A stretch of 61,856 nucleotides of DNA from Epsilonproteobacteria bacterium tcs-49 (GCA_002049495.1 LLYS01000013.1:1-61856); one strand, 5' to 3'; shown: positions 33,167 through 42,809, counted from the first letter of the stretch. Made by a program: numbers and translations. Notes: generated by a model from the sequence alone, not told the origin.

Positions 33167-33720
33167 CCTGCCCCCTTTGCCCCGGCGCGGCGGTCAAAGA
33201 CCAGCTTTTTGTGCGCAAACTGCGCCACCCCCGCCAACGCGAGCAGTCCGTAGCCCCCTACCGAACCGTAAAACGCCCAAAACGCCAGATTGTTCCCAAA
33301 CAAAGCGTAGCAGTGGATAGCCACATTGAGCAGCGTCACGGCGATCCAGAAGCGTGTAGAGTTGTGGATATAGAGTTCTTGCTCCTTTGAAAGCTCCCTG
33401 CCTTTTAGATATCTGGCGAAGTAGAGGATAATGGAGCGTTTACGAAGATAGGAGACGATAAACACCCCCGCGATCCCCACCGAGATCAAAACGGGCAGCG
33501 CTTTAAGTATCAGCAGCTTTTCAAACACCAGTGCCGAAACACCGAAGCTTAGATACAGCAGCGGATAAACCATCGCTTTGAATCCCCCTTTTTGCACAAG
33601 CACGGTAAAAAGCCATAGGACGCTCATCACCGCTATGCTCAGCGCCACGGTTTGCAGATCGTAAAGGCGTATGGCAAAAAAGACAAAGGGCGCATAAAGC
33701 AGCGAAAGCACAAGTCCCAT
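33163..33720 (-). CDS. COG4648-like inner membrane protein
   Basis: A 185-residue integral membrane protein with about six hydrophobic segments, beginning MGLVLSLLYAPFVFFAIRL. The central KALPVLISVGIAGVFIVSYL and ILYFARYLKGRELSKEQELY with the following NSTRFWIAVTLLNVAIH match a conserved family of uncharacterised bacterial membrane proteins. The ATG lies two bases after the DUF808 gene stop; an upstream extension of the frame is a shadow of that gene. It overlaps the radical SAM gene by four bases. Function unknown; family members are often near lipid or polyketide genes (weak). Confidence 0.75.
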   Translation of the reverse strand: MGLVLSLLYAPFVFFAIRLYDLQTVALSIAVMSVLWLFTVLVQKGGFKAMVYPLLYLSFGVSALVFEKLLILKALPVLISVGIAGVFIVSYLRKRSIILYFARYLKGRELSKEQELYIHNSTRFWIAVTLLNVAIHCYALFGNNLAFWAFYGSVGGYGLLALAGVAQFAHKKLVFDRRAGAKGAG

Positions 33721-33722
33721 CC

Positions 33723-34580
33723 CTAGTGCCCTTTGAGCCCGTGGTAGATGCGCAGCCCCGCTATCATCACCGCTCCTACGGCCACGCCGACGAGCAGTTC
33801 GTTGACCAGCCCCGGCAGAGCGTCTATAAAGTAGTGGTGGATAAAGTCCACGTTGTGCGCCAGTATACCGCCGCCGACAAGCACCATCGCCACCGTGCCG
33901 ATGACTGAGAGGGTTTTGATCAGCTTTGGCATGAGCGAGATGAGAAAGTTGCCGCAGGTTTCGCGCTTTTTGGCGAGGCACCAAAAGCCCACATTGTCGA
34001 TGCGCACGATCAAAGCCACCAACCCATACACCCCAAACGTCGCCACAAGCGCCACAAAGGTCGTTGCCGCTATCTGCACACCCAGCGGCTGCTCAAGCAC
34101 CGTCCCCAGCGCGATCATGACGATCTCGATAGAGAGGATAAAATCCGTCATCAGCGCGGCTTTGATCTTTTGCTTTTCCACTTCGAGGATGTTTTCTTCG
34201 GTCGCAGTAAGCACCTGCTGTTTATGCGGCTGTGCCACGGCATCTTTGCGCGTCAAAAACTCTTCGATCTTCTCCGCTCCCTCGTAAAGCAGATACAAGC
34301 CCCCAAGGATCAGGATATAGGGGATCAGCCACGGCACGAACGCACTGAGCAAAAAGGCAGCGGGTAGGATGATCGCTTTATTGACCAGCGAACCTTTGGT
34401 GATCGCCCAGATCACTTTCAACTCCCGGTGCTGTTCAAACCCCGTGGCCTTCTCGGCGTTGACCGCCAGATCGTCCCCCAGTATCCCCGCCGTTTTCTGC
34501 GTGGCGGTTTTGCTCGCCAGTGCCGCGTCGTCGGCTAAAAGCGCGATATCGTCCAGTAGTGCAAAAATCCCCGTTGCCAT
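33723..34580 (-). CDS. DUF808 family membrane protein (YedI-like)
   Basis: A 285-residue membrane protein of the DUF808 family, opening with FALLDDIALLADDAAL and ASKTATQKTAGILGDDLAVN, the family signature. It has several membrane helices (for example AIILPAAFLLSAFVPWLIPY, VQIAATTFVALVATFGVYGL). Function unknown; E. coli YedI is uncharacterised. It starts the three-gene group DUF808-COG4648-radical SAM with short gaps. A -10-like ATTATA lies upstream near 34609 on the complementary side. Confidence 0.88.
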   Translation of the reverse strand: MATGIFALLDDIALLADDAALASKTATQKTAGILGDDLAVNAEKATGFEQHRELKVIWAITKGSLVNKAIILPAAFLLSAFVPWLIPYILILGGLYLLYEGAEKIEEFLTRKDAVAQPHKQQVLTATEENILEVEKQKIKAALMTDFILSIEIVMIALGTVLEQPLGVQIAATTFVALVATFGVYGLVALIVRIDNVGFWCLAKKRETCGNFLISLMPKLIKTLSVIGTVAMVLVGGGILAHNVDFIHHYFIDALPGLVNELLVGVAVGAVMIAGLRIYHGLKGH

Positions 34581-34654
34581 TGCGATCCTCTACAACATTT
34601 TTGCACATTATACCAAATACCCGCTTCTCTTGTCGGGATCTTTTACGTCTCCCG

Positions 34655-35767
34655 CTACCGCAGTATCTGCCCGATCACTTCCAACCCCTGCCGCATCTGT
34701 TCGCTGCTCGTATGGGAAAAGTTGAACCGTATCTCGTCTTTGGGCGCGTTGAACCCTTCGTAAAACGCCTGGCCGGGGACAAAAACGACCCTCTTTTCCA
34801 TGCAGCGCTTGACCAGTTCACAGGTATCGACTCCGGGGAGTCTGCCGTAGACAAACATCCCGCCCTCGGGTTTTTCATACTCAAACTCCGGCAGCTGCGT
34901 CTTTAAATGTTCGCAAAAACACTCCATCTTGGTTTTATAGCGGCGGCGCAGGTTTTGCAAATGATCATCAAACATATCCATATTCTGCAAATAGCCGTCC
35001 GCCAAAGCCTGAGCGATCCCGCCGCTGTGCAGATCGATGCTTTCTTTGATGCGAAGCAGCGGCTCAAGCAGCTTTTGCTCCGCCCTGATCCATCCCAGCC
35101 GAAGCCCCGGAGCCAGGACTTTGGAAAAGGAGCCCAGATGATAACTGTTCTGCGGGGCGTAACTGCTGATAGAGGGATACTTTTTGTCAAAATACAGTTC
35201 GCTGTAAGGTGCGTCTTCGATCAAAACTCCCTGCTCTTTGAGCACGCTTTGGGCGATCTTTTCCCTGACGCTTTGGCTGTAATGCGCCGCGGTGGGATTT
35301 TGAAAATCGGGGATCAGATACGCCGTTTTGATGCGGGCAAAGTGGGCATAAAACCCCTCAAGGTCCAAACTGTCCCTGTGCAAAGTGATGGGGACGGTAT
35401 CCACCCCGCTTTGCATAAACGCTTGCAAAGCCCCCAGATAGGAGGGGTCTTCGGTCAAAACGGAGCGCTTTTTAAAGTGCTGCGCCAGCAAAAACAGCCC
35501 CTGCTGGCTCCCCGAGGTGATCAGGATCTGCTCCTTTTTGGTGGCAAACCCCGCTTTGCTATAGCGGTACGCGATCTTTTCGCGCAAACTCTCCAGCCCC
35601 CAAGAGCTGCCGTATTGCATCAAAGAGGGCCCCTGTTTAAAGATCCGCTGTCCGATATACTCAAACTCCTTTACGGGAAAGCCCTCGGGAGCGGGGAGCC
35701 CCCCGGCAAAGGAGATCGTTTTGTCGTCTATGGAGTCTAAAATCTCCCGTATAAATGACCGCTGCAT
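34655..35767 (-). CDS. PLP-dependent aminotransferase (Aro8/LysN-like class I)
   Basis: A 370-residue fold-type I aminotransferase without the N-terminal GntR domain of MocR proteins. The Schiff-base lysine is K216 in LGSFSKVLAPGLRLGW; D185 and Y188 (EDAPYSEL) contact the cofactor pyridine, and N157 (FQNPT) is conserved. Closest in style to 2-aminoadipate or aromatic transaminases (Aro8, LysN), which act on large amino acids; the substrate is not determined. Gene alone, divergent from the AraC-type regulator at 35886, so regulation by that protein is plausible but unproven. Confidence 0.88.
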   Translation of the reverse strand: MQRSFIREILDSIDDKTISFAGGLPAPEGFPVKEFEYIGQRIFKQGPSLMQYGSSWGLESLREKIAYRYSKAGFATKKEQILITSGSQQGLFLLAQHFKKRSVLTEDPSYLGALQAFMQSGVDTVPITLHRDSLDLEGFYAHFARIKTAYLIPDFQNPTAAHYSQSVREKIAQSVLKEQGVLIEDAPYSELYFDKKYPSISSYAPQNSYHLGSFSKVLAPGLRLGWIRAEQKLLEPLLRIKESIDLHSGGIAQALADGYLQNMDMFDDHLQNLRRRYKTKMECFCEHLKTQLPEFEYEKPEGGMFVYGRLPGVDTCELVKRCMEKRVVFVPGQAFYEGFNAPKDEIRFNFSHTSSEQMRQGLEVIGQILR

Positions 35768-35851
35768 AATCGATCCTTTTTTTCCGCTATGATACAGGGA
35801 ATCGCAAAAACTTTCTTCATCTTTTTTGCCGAAAAAGTTGTTTATTTTTGC

Positions 35852-35879
35852 TTGAAAAAAGGTAGATTTATGCTAATAT
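35852..35879 (+). promoter_or_regulatory. Promoter of the AraC-type gene
   Basis: TTGAAA at 35852-35857, a 16-bp spacer and an extended -10 TGCTAATAT ending at 35879. The ATG at 35886 is only six bases further on, so this mRNA also appears leaderless or nearly so. Confidence 0.55.
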
Positions 35880-35885
35880 ACAGGT

Positions 35886-36767
35886 ATGAAACGAGAAACC
35901 CTGCACCGACGACGCGACCTTGCCAACGGGGTCATGTACTATATCTTCCGGTATATCGACAGCGATATCAACCTTGATATACTTGCCAAGGAGTTGGGAA
36001 GCAGCCGCTTTCATATGCAGCGCGTTTTCAAAGAGGAGTTTGGCCAAAGCATCTACGCTTCGATCAAATCGATCCGATTGCAAAAGGCGGCAAGCCTGCT
36101 GCTGACCAACCGCTACGCCACGATCACGGAGATCGCGTCGATGTGCGGCTACGGTTCCCAATCTGCGTTTATCAAAGCGTTCAAACCCAGGTTCGGCCAC
36201 TCGCCCAAGACCTGGCGCCGGGGCGGATACGAAGAGTACGCAAAAGCGATCCTCTCAAACTCCGAAGCATACGCCAACGCCAAAAACACCCTGCGCCATA
36301 GCGATCCCGTCATCGTCAAGCGTCCGGATCAACAGGCGTTTTATCTGCGCCACAGCGGTTACGACAGGGGGATCGCCGCCCTTTGGCAGCAGCTGCAAAC
36401 CTGGTTGTGGCAGCAGGGCATCGAAGAATACGAACATTACGGTATCCACCACGACAATCCCGTCATCACGCCTTTGGGCGAGTGCCGCTATATCGCCGCT
36501 GTCGCGTTAACCCAAAAGCCCCCGCCCGCCGAGGCACCGTTTCCCCGCTTCACGATCCCCGGCGGCGTCTACGCCAAAATCGACGCTTCGGGAAGCTACG
36601 GAGACGTGCTGCATCTGCTGGAGTGGCTCTACCACGCCTGGCTGCCCCAAAGCGGTTTTGAGACCACGACTTTGCCCGGTTTTGCCCGCTATAAACGCAA
36701 CCACTTTTTGCAAGAAGATGGCCGCTTCGAACTGGAGTATTTCCTTCCGGTGCAAAATATCCACTGA
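35886..36767 (+). CDS. AraC-family regulator with GyrI-like effector domain
   Basis: A 293-residue transcription regulator. Residues about 5-108 form the two helix-turn-helix units of AraC/XylS (LDILAKELGSSRFHMQRVFK and TITEIASMCGYGSQSAFIKA). The C-terminal ~155 residues (from about 135, DPVIVKRPDQQAFYLRHSG) form a GyrI-like small-molecule binding domain, as in Rob and BmrR relatives that respond to drugs or hydrophobic compounds. The order, DNA-binding first, is that of Rob. The start ATG is kept because the first residues (MKRETLHRRRDLANG) belong to the conserved first helix. Probably acts on the divergent aminotransferase gene or its own promoter. Confidence 0.9.
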   Translation: MKRETLHRRRDLANGVMYYIFRYIDSDINLDILAKELGSSRFHMQRVFKEEFGQSIYASIKSIRLQKAASLLLTNRYATITEIASMCGYGSQSAFIKAFKPRFGHSPKTWRRGGYEEYAKAILSNSEAYANAKNTLRHSDPVIVKRPDQQAFYLRHSGYDRGIAALWQQLQTWLWQQGIEEYEHYGIHHDNPVITPLGECRYIAAVALTQKPPPAEAPFPRFTIPGGVYAKIDASGSYGDVLHLLEWLYHAWLPQSGFETTTLPGFARYKRNHFLQEDGRFELEYFLPVQNIH

Positions 36768-36854
36768 GAGGGCCCGTTAATGGTAATTATTATCTCTTCT
36801 TTGTTACAATGTAAAAAAGTATTATTCGAGTCTTAAAAGACGGTAAGGATCGTG

Positions 36855-37649
36855 ATGTCAGATATTTACAAAGTGATCAAAGCGCTGCCGCCCCTTCCCA
36901 AAACGGTAAGCGCCTTTGAAAAAGCTTTCAAGGATGAAGAGAGCACCATTGAGGATTTTGTCAAGATCATTTACGAAGACCCCATGCTCACCGCCGACAT
37001 CCTCAAAGCGGCAAACTCCACGATTTACGGCTTTACCCAGCAGATCAAAACCCTCCAGCAGGCGATTGCGCTTTTTGGCGTACCCACCATCCGTGCGCTG
37101 GTGATCAACTACGGCATCCAAAAGATCCATATCGCCGAACCGCTGGTTTACGGCATCGACATGGAGCAGCTGAGCAAACTCAATATGGAGCAAGCCACGT
37201 TTGCGGCAAGCTGGATGAGCAAGTTGGACAAAGCGTTGATAGACGATATCTTTTTGATCACGCTGCTTAGCGGCATGGGAAAACTCCCCATTTCAAAGAT
37301 GCTTGAAAAGCAAGATACCGCCCTCTTTCAAAAAGCGCCCACCATGCTCAAACTGCGCCTGGCGGAAAAGAAGCTCGTGGGCTACACCACCGAAGCGGTC
37401 AGCGCGATGATGTATGACTACTGGCGATTGGATAAAACCCTGATCGACGTTTTGGAATACACTGCGGGCATCGGGTCGCACCCCAAATGGATCAAAAAGA
37501 TGGCGGTGATTCTCTGGATCGTCAAGACCGCCCTTAACAGCAAGGAGCGATGGAGTGAGCGCAGTATCGCCAAAGCCCTCTCCATCGCCGAGCGCTACCG
37601 CCTGCCCCATCTGCAAGAATCCATAGATTATCACTTAAACAAACATTAA
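36855..37649 (+). CDS. HDOD domain signalling protein
   Basis: A 264-residue cytoplasmic protein of the HDOD superfamily, degenerate HD-hydrolases that act as signalling modules. ALPPLPKTVSAFEKAF and IYEDPMLTADILKAANSTIYG start the fold; the HD residues needed for phosphodiesterase activity are not visible, as usual. A GTG two bases... one codon upstream is in frame, but AAGGA is better placed for the ATG at 36855. It lies about 190 bases upstream of the c-di-GMP/kinase group and has a possible terminator after it, so it is probably a separate unit. Confidence 0.85.
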   Translation: MSDIYKVIKALPPLPKTVSAFEKAFKDEESTIEDFVKIIYEDPMLTADILKAANSTIYGFTQQIKTLQQAIALFGVPTIRALVINYGIQKIHIAEPLVYGIDMEQLSKLNMEQATFAASWMSKLDKALIDDIFLITLLSGMGKLPISKMLEKQDTALFQKAPTMLKLRLAEKKLVGYTTEAVSAMMYDYWRLDKTLIDVLEYTAGIGSHPKWIKKMAVILWIVKTALNSKERWSERSIAKALSIAERYRLPHLQESIDYHLNKH

Positions 37650-37710
37650 ACGCAAAACGGCTCCCATCCGCCGATAAACAGCCCTCCCAAAAAAGATTTT
37701 CCTTTAGAAA

Positions 37711-37730
37711 GCCCCGCCTGAAGGGGCGGT
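37711..37730 (+). terminator. Possible terminator after the HDOD gene
   Basis: GCCCC (37711-37715) pairs with GGGGC (about 37723-37727) around GCCTGAA, with a further CCGCC/GGCGG option, followed by TTACATTTTGTT. The U-run is imperfect. No gene is seen in 37650-37839. Confidence 0.45.
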
Positions 37731-37839
37731 TACATTTTGTTATCGGTTTTAAACTTTGATTTATTTTTTTCACTGCTCTTTTTCGTTATAGTTTGACTCC
37801 CGTTGGGTGTGACATTTTTGTAAAGGAGCGGTTGTTTGT

Positions 37840-39570
37840 ATGATCATGGATGATATCAAAAAGTTTGTGGAGTTTTCCAAAGGGCTGTGCGTGCTCTACC
37901 TTGAAGACAACGACCAGGCAAGACACTCGACCCTGGATCTTTTGAAAAACTTTTTTGACCATATCGATACCGCTGTCCACGGCAAGGAGGGGTTGAAAAA
38001 AACCAGGCAAAAACGCTACGACCTCATCCTGACCGATATCCACATGCCCCGCCTTGACGGGATCGAGTTTACAAAGGAGTTCCGCAAGGAAAATCCCCAT
38101 ACACCCGTTATCATCATCTCCGCGCACAATGAAACGGAGTATTTCCTCAAAACGCTGCAGCTGGGTATCGACGGCTATATTCTCAAACCGATGAACCTTG
38201 ACGGCTTTGTCAATACGATCAAAAAAAGTATCGAAAAACTCTACCTGCTCCACGAAAACAAACGCCACCAGCACAACCTCTCGAAACTGATAGAGGAAAA
38301 AACGTCCCAGCTCAACCTCAAAAGCCAGGAGCTTGAGCTTCGCTACTACCACGATTCGCTGACGAAATTGACAAACAGGATCGCTTTGAAAAAACATATC
38401 TCCCTGCTTGAGAGGGGGGAACTTTTACTCCTTGACATCAATCGGTTTTCCGCTATCAACTCTATCTACGGTACCCAGACCGGAGATGAAGCGCTGCGCG
38501 CCTTTGCGAAGCTGCTGCAAAGCATCGCTTTGGAGAAGGGATACCGCACCTACAGGGTTTCGGGCGATCGCTTCGCTTTGCTGAGCAACGGCAGGGACGA
38601 AAGGGGGATCATGGAAACCGCGTCCAACCTTTTTTACACCCTGACCCACAAACCGCTGCGCATCAATACAGCTCCCCGGGAGATCGAGCTCAACCTCTCC
38701 GTCACGATCGGCATCGCTTTGCAAAGCTGCGGTACCAATCTGCTCGAACAGGCCGAAATGGCGTTGAAACAGGCGAAAAAGCAGCACAAACCGCTGCTTT
38801 GCTACACCCCCGAACTGGAGATGGAAAACAGTTACAAAAACGTTTTCAACGCCCTTTCTTTAGTCAAGGAAGCGTTAAAAAACGACGGGGTACGGGCGTA
38901 TTATCAACCCATCGTCAAACCGGGGGAGACGACCTATGAATGTCTGATGCGCATCGAAAAGGGCGGAGAACTCTATACCCCCTACAACTTTCTCCCCCAG
39001 GTCAAACACACCCCCTACTATATCGAGTTGACCAAACGGATGATCGATAAAACCTTCGAATTTTTTCGCCACAGCGAACACAGCTTCTCGATCAACCTCT
39101 CCTTTGAGGATATGATGACGCCCGAAATCACCCGGCTGATCAAAGAAAGATTAGCCCAAACCGGTACCAGCGAACAACTCATCATCGAAATCCTCGAAAG
39201 CGAATCGATCCGGAACTTCGGCAAGATACGCTCCTTTATCGAGGAGATGAAAACCCTGGGCGTGCGCATCGCCATCGATGATTTCGGCAGCGGCTACTCC
39301 AACTTCTCCTACCTCCTGGAGCTCAATCCCGATTTTTTAAAGATCGACGGCAGCCTGATCAAAGATATCGACAGCAATGAAAAAGCCCGCGCCATCGTCA
39401 AAAGCATCGCCTCCTTCGCCAAGGAGCTGCGCATCAAAACCATCGCGGAGTTTACCCATTCGCAGCGGGTGTATGAACAGCTGCAACCACTGGGTATCTA
39501 CGGGTATCAGGGGTATCTTTTCGGCAAGCCCTCCCCCACGCCGCAGCAGCCGCTTATCCGCCATGAGTAA
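37840..39570 (+). CDS. Response regulator with degenerate GGDEF and an EAL domain
   Basis: A 576-residue c-di-GMP-type regulator. Receiver: residues 14-128 (VLYLEDNDQAR, phospho-Asp D66 in LTDIHMPRLDG, Lys in ILKPMNLD). A coiled linker follows, then a GGDEF domain (about 170-305) whose motif reads SGDRF at 241-245, so cyclase activity is unlikely. The EAL domain (about 325-565) reads ECL at 367-369 but keeps DDFGSGYS, a KIDGSLI lysine and other metal-site residues, so phosphodiesterase activity is possible. AAGGAG lies upstream of the ATG. It overlaps the next kinase by eight bases and shares a closely similar receiver with the second one, so both probably belong to one circuit. Confidence 0.93.
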   Translation: MIMDDIKKFVEFSKGLCVLYLEDNDQARHSTLDLLKNFFDHIDTAVHGKEGLKKTRQKRYDLILTDIHMPRLDGIEFTKEFRKENPHTPVIIISAHNETEYFLKTLQLGIDGYILKPMNLDGFVNTIKKSIEKLYLLHENKRHQHNLSKLIEEKTSQLNLKSQELELRYYHDSLTKLTNRIALKKHISLLERGELLLLDINRFSAINSIYGTQTGDEALRAFAKLLQSIALEKGYRTYRVSGDRFALLSNGRDERGIMETASNLFYTLTHKPLRINTAPREIELNLSVTIGIALQSCGTNLLEQAEMALKQAKKQHKPLLCYTPELEMENSYKNVFNALSLVKEALKNDGVRAYYQPIVKPGETTYECLMRIEKGGELYTPYNFLPQVKHTPYYIELTKRMIDKTFEFFRHSEHSFSINLSFEDMMTPEITRLIKERLAQTGTSEQLIIEILESESIRNFGKIRSFIEEMKTLGVRIAIDDFGSGYSNFSYLLELNPDFLKIDGSLIKDIDSNEKARAIVKSIASFAKELRIKTIAEFTHSQRVYEQLQPLGIYGYQGYLFGKPSPTPQQPLIRHE

Positions 39571-41638
39571 AGAATCCGTTCTCAAGTTTAAAATTCTTCT
39601 TATCCTCACCGTCGTGGTGATATTTGTCATCACTTTTCTCTCCTTTTTGCAGTACCGCCTCCTGACGGAAAATATCCGCCAAAACGTTTTAAGCGAATCC
39701 AACCGCATCTTCAAAACCTATGATCTGCTTGTGGGCGATTTGAAAACCCAGCTCAAACGCCGACTTGAAAAACCCCTGCGCAACGAAACGGTCGTACGCG
39801 CTTTGCAGCAAGCGGACAGGCAAAGCCTCTATAACTCCACGCGAAGTACCATAGAGAACCTTTTTGATACCTCCCCGTATCTTCTGGGGGTGGAGTTTCT
39901 CACCCCGCAGGGGCGCACGCTGCTGCGGATCGACCAAAAAGAGGGGGAGAGGGAGCGCGCTTTTAGCTTTTTGCCCGATCCCAACGGTCCGGTCAAACTG
40001 GCGGAGCGGGTAGTGGTCGGTCTGGACAAAACGAAAGCGCAGGTCATCGCGTATCTGAACCTGCACTACCTTGTCAGCAAGATAAAGCAGATCTTTCCCG
40101 CTTCCTACATGCTCCTCAGCCGCCAGGGTCCCTCCGGCGATCCTGTCCCGCTGGAGGGCGATACGCTGTTGATGGAAAACAGCGGTCATATCCTCCATAC
40201 GCTCACCCCCAAATCGTGGCAGATTCGGGAGATGTATATAGACAAAACCCCCTACAGCTTTACCAAGCCCCTGCAGATATCCGTCACGCAAAAGGAAACG
40301 GAGATATTTTTGCTCTTTGCTCACGATACCTCCGCGATGCACAAACGCTTTGAAACGATGCTGTATCACAACATCATCTCGGGAGCGGCGCTGATCCTGC
40401 TGGTGGTAACGCTGGTGCACTTTGCCTTGAACTACCTTTTTAAAACCCTGCGCAAAACCCGTCTGAAGCTGGAGCGGCTCAACCAGACCCTGGAGAAAAA
40501 TATCGCCGAAGCCACCACGGAACTGCGCGAATACAATAAAGCGATCACGGACAGTTACATCGTTTCCAAAACCGATCCCCGGGGGCTGATCACCTACGTC
40601 AACGAAGCCTTTTGCCGCGTAACGGGTTACGAAAAGCGGGAACTGCTGGGCAGAGACCACCGTATCCTCAAGCACCCCGGCGTCCCCAGCGAAACCTTCG
40701 CGCCCATGTGGGAAACCATTTTGCAAAAGCGGGTTTATAAGAGTCTGGTCAAAAACCGCACCAAAAGGGGGCATACCGTCTACTTCAACTCCACGGTGAT
40801 CCCGATCCTTGATCGCAATAAAACGATCAAAGAGTTTATCGCCCTGCGCTTTGACGTGACAAAGGAGATCGAGTATATGAAAAAGCTCAAAGCCACCATG
40901 GAGGATCTGGTCAAAAAGGATCAGGCTTTGATCCACCAATCCAAGATGGCGCAGATGGGAGAGATGATCAGCATGATCGCCCACCAGTGGCGCCAGCCCC
41001 TCTCCGCTATCGCCGCTACGACGACCGATTTGAAATTCAAGCTCGAACTGGACCAGTTTGAACGGGAGTATTTTGCCGACAAGCTTGAAAGCCTCACGGG
41101 CTACACCTCCCATCTGTCCAAAACCATAGACGATTTTCGCAACTTTTTCAAACAAAACAGAAAAAAGCACATCGTAGGGTTTGAAACCATCGTCACCAAC
41201 GCTTTGGATATCATCGGAGAGAGTCTGCGCAACAAAGGTATCGCCCTCAGCACGGAGTTCCACTGTGCCCACCGTATGCACATCTATCCAAACGAGCTGC
41301 AGCAGGTGGTTTTGAATCTGCTTAAAAACGCCGAAGATTCCCTCCTGGATACCAAGCCGCACAATCCGCGCATCAGCGTCAGCACCCACACCAAAGAGAG
41401 CTACTCCTGCCTCACCGTCAGCGACAACGGAGGCGGTATACCCGCCGAAATCATGGACAAAATCTTCGATCCCTACTTTTCGACCAAAAAGAAAAAAGAC
41501 GGGACGGGGCTGGGGCTGTATATGTCAAAAACGATCGTCGAAGAGCACTGCGGCGGCATCATCAGCGTCGCCAATCAAGACGGCGGTGCCGCCTTCACGA
41601 TCGCTATCCCCTTTTCCAAGGAGTTTTCCGATGGATAA
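39563..41638 (+). CDS. Membrane sensor histidine kinase with PAS domain
   Basis: A 691-residue inner-membrane kinase. The ATG at 39563 overlaps the EAL gene end by eight bases; the open frame upstream is a shadow of that gene. Membrane segment 1 is about 10-30 (ILLILTVVVIFVITFLSFL). The periplasmic part is about 31-268 and resembles a dCache-like sensor. Membrane segment 2 lies near 270-292, followed by a coiled coil and a PAS domain (about 325-435; DPRGLITYVNEAFCRVTGYE). The phosphoacceptor is H474 in HQWRQPLSAI, and the HATPase has N-box NLLKNAEDSL and DGTGLGLYMSK. Ligand unknown. Third gene of a tightly coupled group; the next kinase overlaps its stop by eight bases. Confidence 0.94.
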   Translation: MSKESVLKFKILLILTVVVIFVITFLSFLQYRLLTENIRQNVLSESNRIFKTYDLLVGDLKTQLKRRLEKPLRNETVVRALQQADRQSLYNSTRSTIENLFDTSPYLLGVEFLTPQGRTLLRIDQKEGERERAFSFLPDPNGPVKLAERVVVGLDKTKAQVIAYLNLHYLVSKIKQIFPASYMLLSRQGPSGDPVPLEGDTLLMENSGHILHTLTPKSWQIREMYIDKTPYSFTKPLQISVTQKETEIFLLFAHDTSAMHKRFETMLYHNIISGAALILLVVTLVHFALNYLFKTLRKTRLKLERLNQTLEKNIAEATTELREYNKAITDSYIVSKTDPRGLITYVNEAFCRVTGYEKRELLGRDHRILKHPGVPSETFAPMWETILQKRVYKSLVKNRTKRGHTVYFNSTVIPILDRNKTIKEFIALRFDVTKEIEYMKKLKATMEDLVKKDQALIHQSKMAQMGEMISMIAHQWRQPLSAIAATTTDLKFKLELDQFEREYFADKLESLTGYTSHLSKTIDDFRNFFKQNRKKHIVGFETIVTNALDIIGESLRNKGIALSTEFHCAHRMHIYPNELQQVVLNLLKNAEDSLLDTKPHNPRISVSTHTKESYSCLTVSDNGGGIPAEIMDKIFDPYFSTKKKKDGTGLGLYMSKTIVEEHCGGIISVANQDGGAAFTIAIPFSKEFSDG

Positions 41639-42809
41639 TACGATCTCATCCCAGACGCTTTACCGCTTTGCCCGCTCCCTGCGGGTCCTTTACGTCGAAG
41701 ATAACGAACAAGCCAGAGAATCCACCCTGGGACTGCTGCGCAACTTTTTCAACACGATCTACGTCGCGGGAGACGGCAGGGAGGGATTGAAGGTTTTTGA
41801 CGAGGGGATCGATCTGATCGTAACCGATATCAATATGCCCCGCCTTGACGGATTGGAGATGCTGCACCGCATCAAGGAGCGTTCGCCGCTGCCTCCGGTA
41901 CTGATCCTCTCGGCCCACAACGATGCCGAGTACTTTCTGGAGACGATCAAACTGGGCGTCAGCGGCTACATCCTCAAACCCATAGATTCGCGGCAGTTTT
42001 TGGATACGCTGCTGCAGACGGTGGAAAAGATTTATCTCAAAAAGCAGTTGCAAGAGCATAAACGGATGCTTGAACGAAAACTGCAACAGCAGCTGGAGCT
42101 GCTTAGCCAAAAGGACGATCTGCTCCTGCAGCAATCCAAACTGGCGGCCATGGGCGAGATGATGGATATCGTCGCACACCAGTGGAAACAGCCCCTTGGG
42201 ATCATCCGGATGCACGGCGATATGGTCGGGGAGCTGCTTGAGGATGAAACCCTCGATACCCAAAGCGTACAAGAGTGCAGAGAAAGCGTCGCCCTGCAGG
42301 TGCAGCATCTGCTCGATACCCTCGAGGAGTTCCGCGCCTTTTTCCGTCCCGGCGGCGACACCGAAAATACCTCTATCGATACCCTTTTTGATTCTTTGCG
42401 GCTGCTGCTGCACGATGACTTGATCAAAAACCGCATCACGCTGCAACTGCCCGAAAAAACAGACCTCTTTCTCCAGATCAACCCCGGGGAGCTCAAACAC
42501 CTTTTTATCAACCTTATCAATAATGCCAGGGATGCGTTTAATCAAAACGGCTGTGACGAACGAACCGTCACAATCGCCGCGCGGCAAGAGGGCAGCAGCC
42601 TGCACATCAGCGTCGAAGACAGCGCCGGGGGGATCGAGGAAAAGATCATGGAAAACATTTTCATGCCGCACTTTACCACCAGACAGCAGCAAGGGGGGAC
42701 CGGTATGGGGTTGTACATGTGCCGCATGATCGCGCAAAAATACGGCGGTACGATCTCGGTACAAAACGGTGCGAAGGGAGCGCGCTTTGCCATAAAGCTT
42801 CCCCTCTGA
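41631..42809 (+). CDS. Receiver-histidine kinase hybrid (soluble)
   Basis: A 392-residue cytoplasmic protein: receiver at 17-130 (VLYVEDNEQAR, phospho-Asp D66 in VTDINMPRLDG), coiled linker, H-box with H183 in HQWKQPLGII, then HATPase with NLINNARDAF and GTGMGLYMCR. The receiver comes before the kinase, so it probably gates kinase activity on phosphorylation by the neighbouring membrane kinase. The receiver is very similar to that of the GGDEF/EAL protein, pointing to duplication. The ATG is at 41631 with AAGGAG upstream, inside the previous gene end. Confidence 0.94.
   Translation: MDNTISSQTLYRFARSLRVLYVEDNEQARESTLGLLRNFFNTIYVAGDGREGLKVFDEGIDLIVTDINMPRLDGLEMLHRIKERSPLPPVLILSAHNDAEYFLETIKLGVSGYILKPIDSRQFLDTLLQTVEKIYLKKQLQEHKRMLERKLQQQLELLSQKDDLLLQQSKLAAMGEMMDIVAHQWKQPLGIIRMHGDMVGELLEDETLDTQSVQECRESVALQVQHLLDTLEEFRAFFRPGGDTENTSIDTLFDSLRLLLHDDLIKNRITLQLPEKTDLFLQINPGELKHLFINLINNARDAFNQNGCDERTVTIAARQEGSSLHISVEDSAGGIEEKIMENIFMPHFTTRQQQGGTGMGLYMCRMIAQKYGGTISVQNGAKGARFAIKLPL

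Noticed and set aside
31799-33253. A 484-residue plus-strand frame over the radical SAM gene
   Set aside because: It is antisense to a gene with clear motifs and its translation is Arg/His-rich low-complexity typical of a shadow frame.
39689-41389. A 566-residue minus-strand frame across the kinase gene
   Set aside because: Antisense shadow of a kinase with all motifs; no ribosome site or homology.
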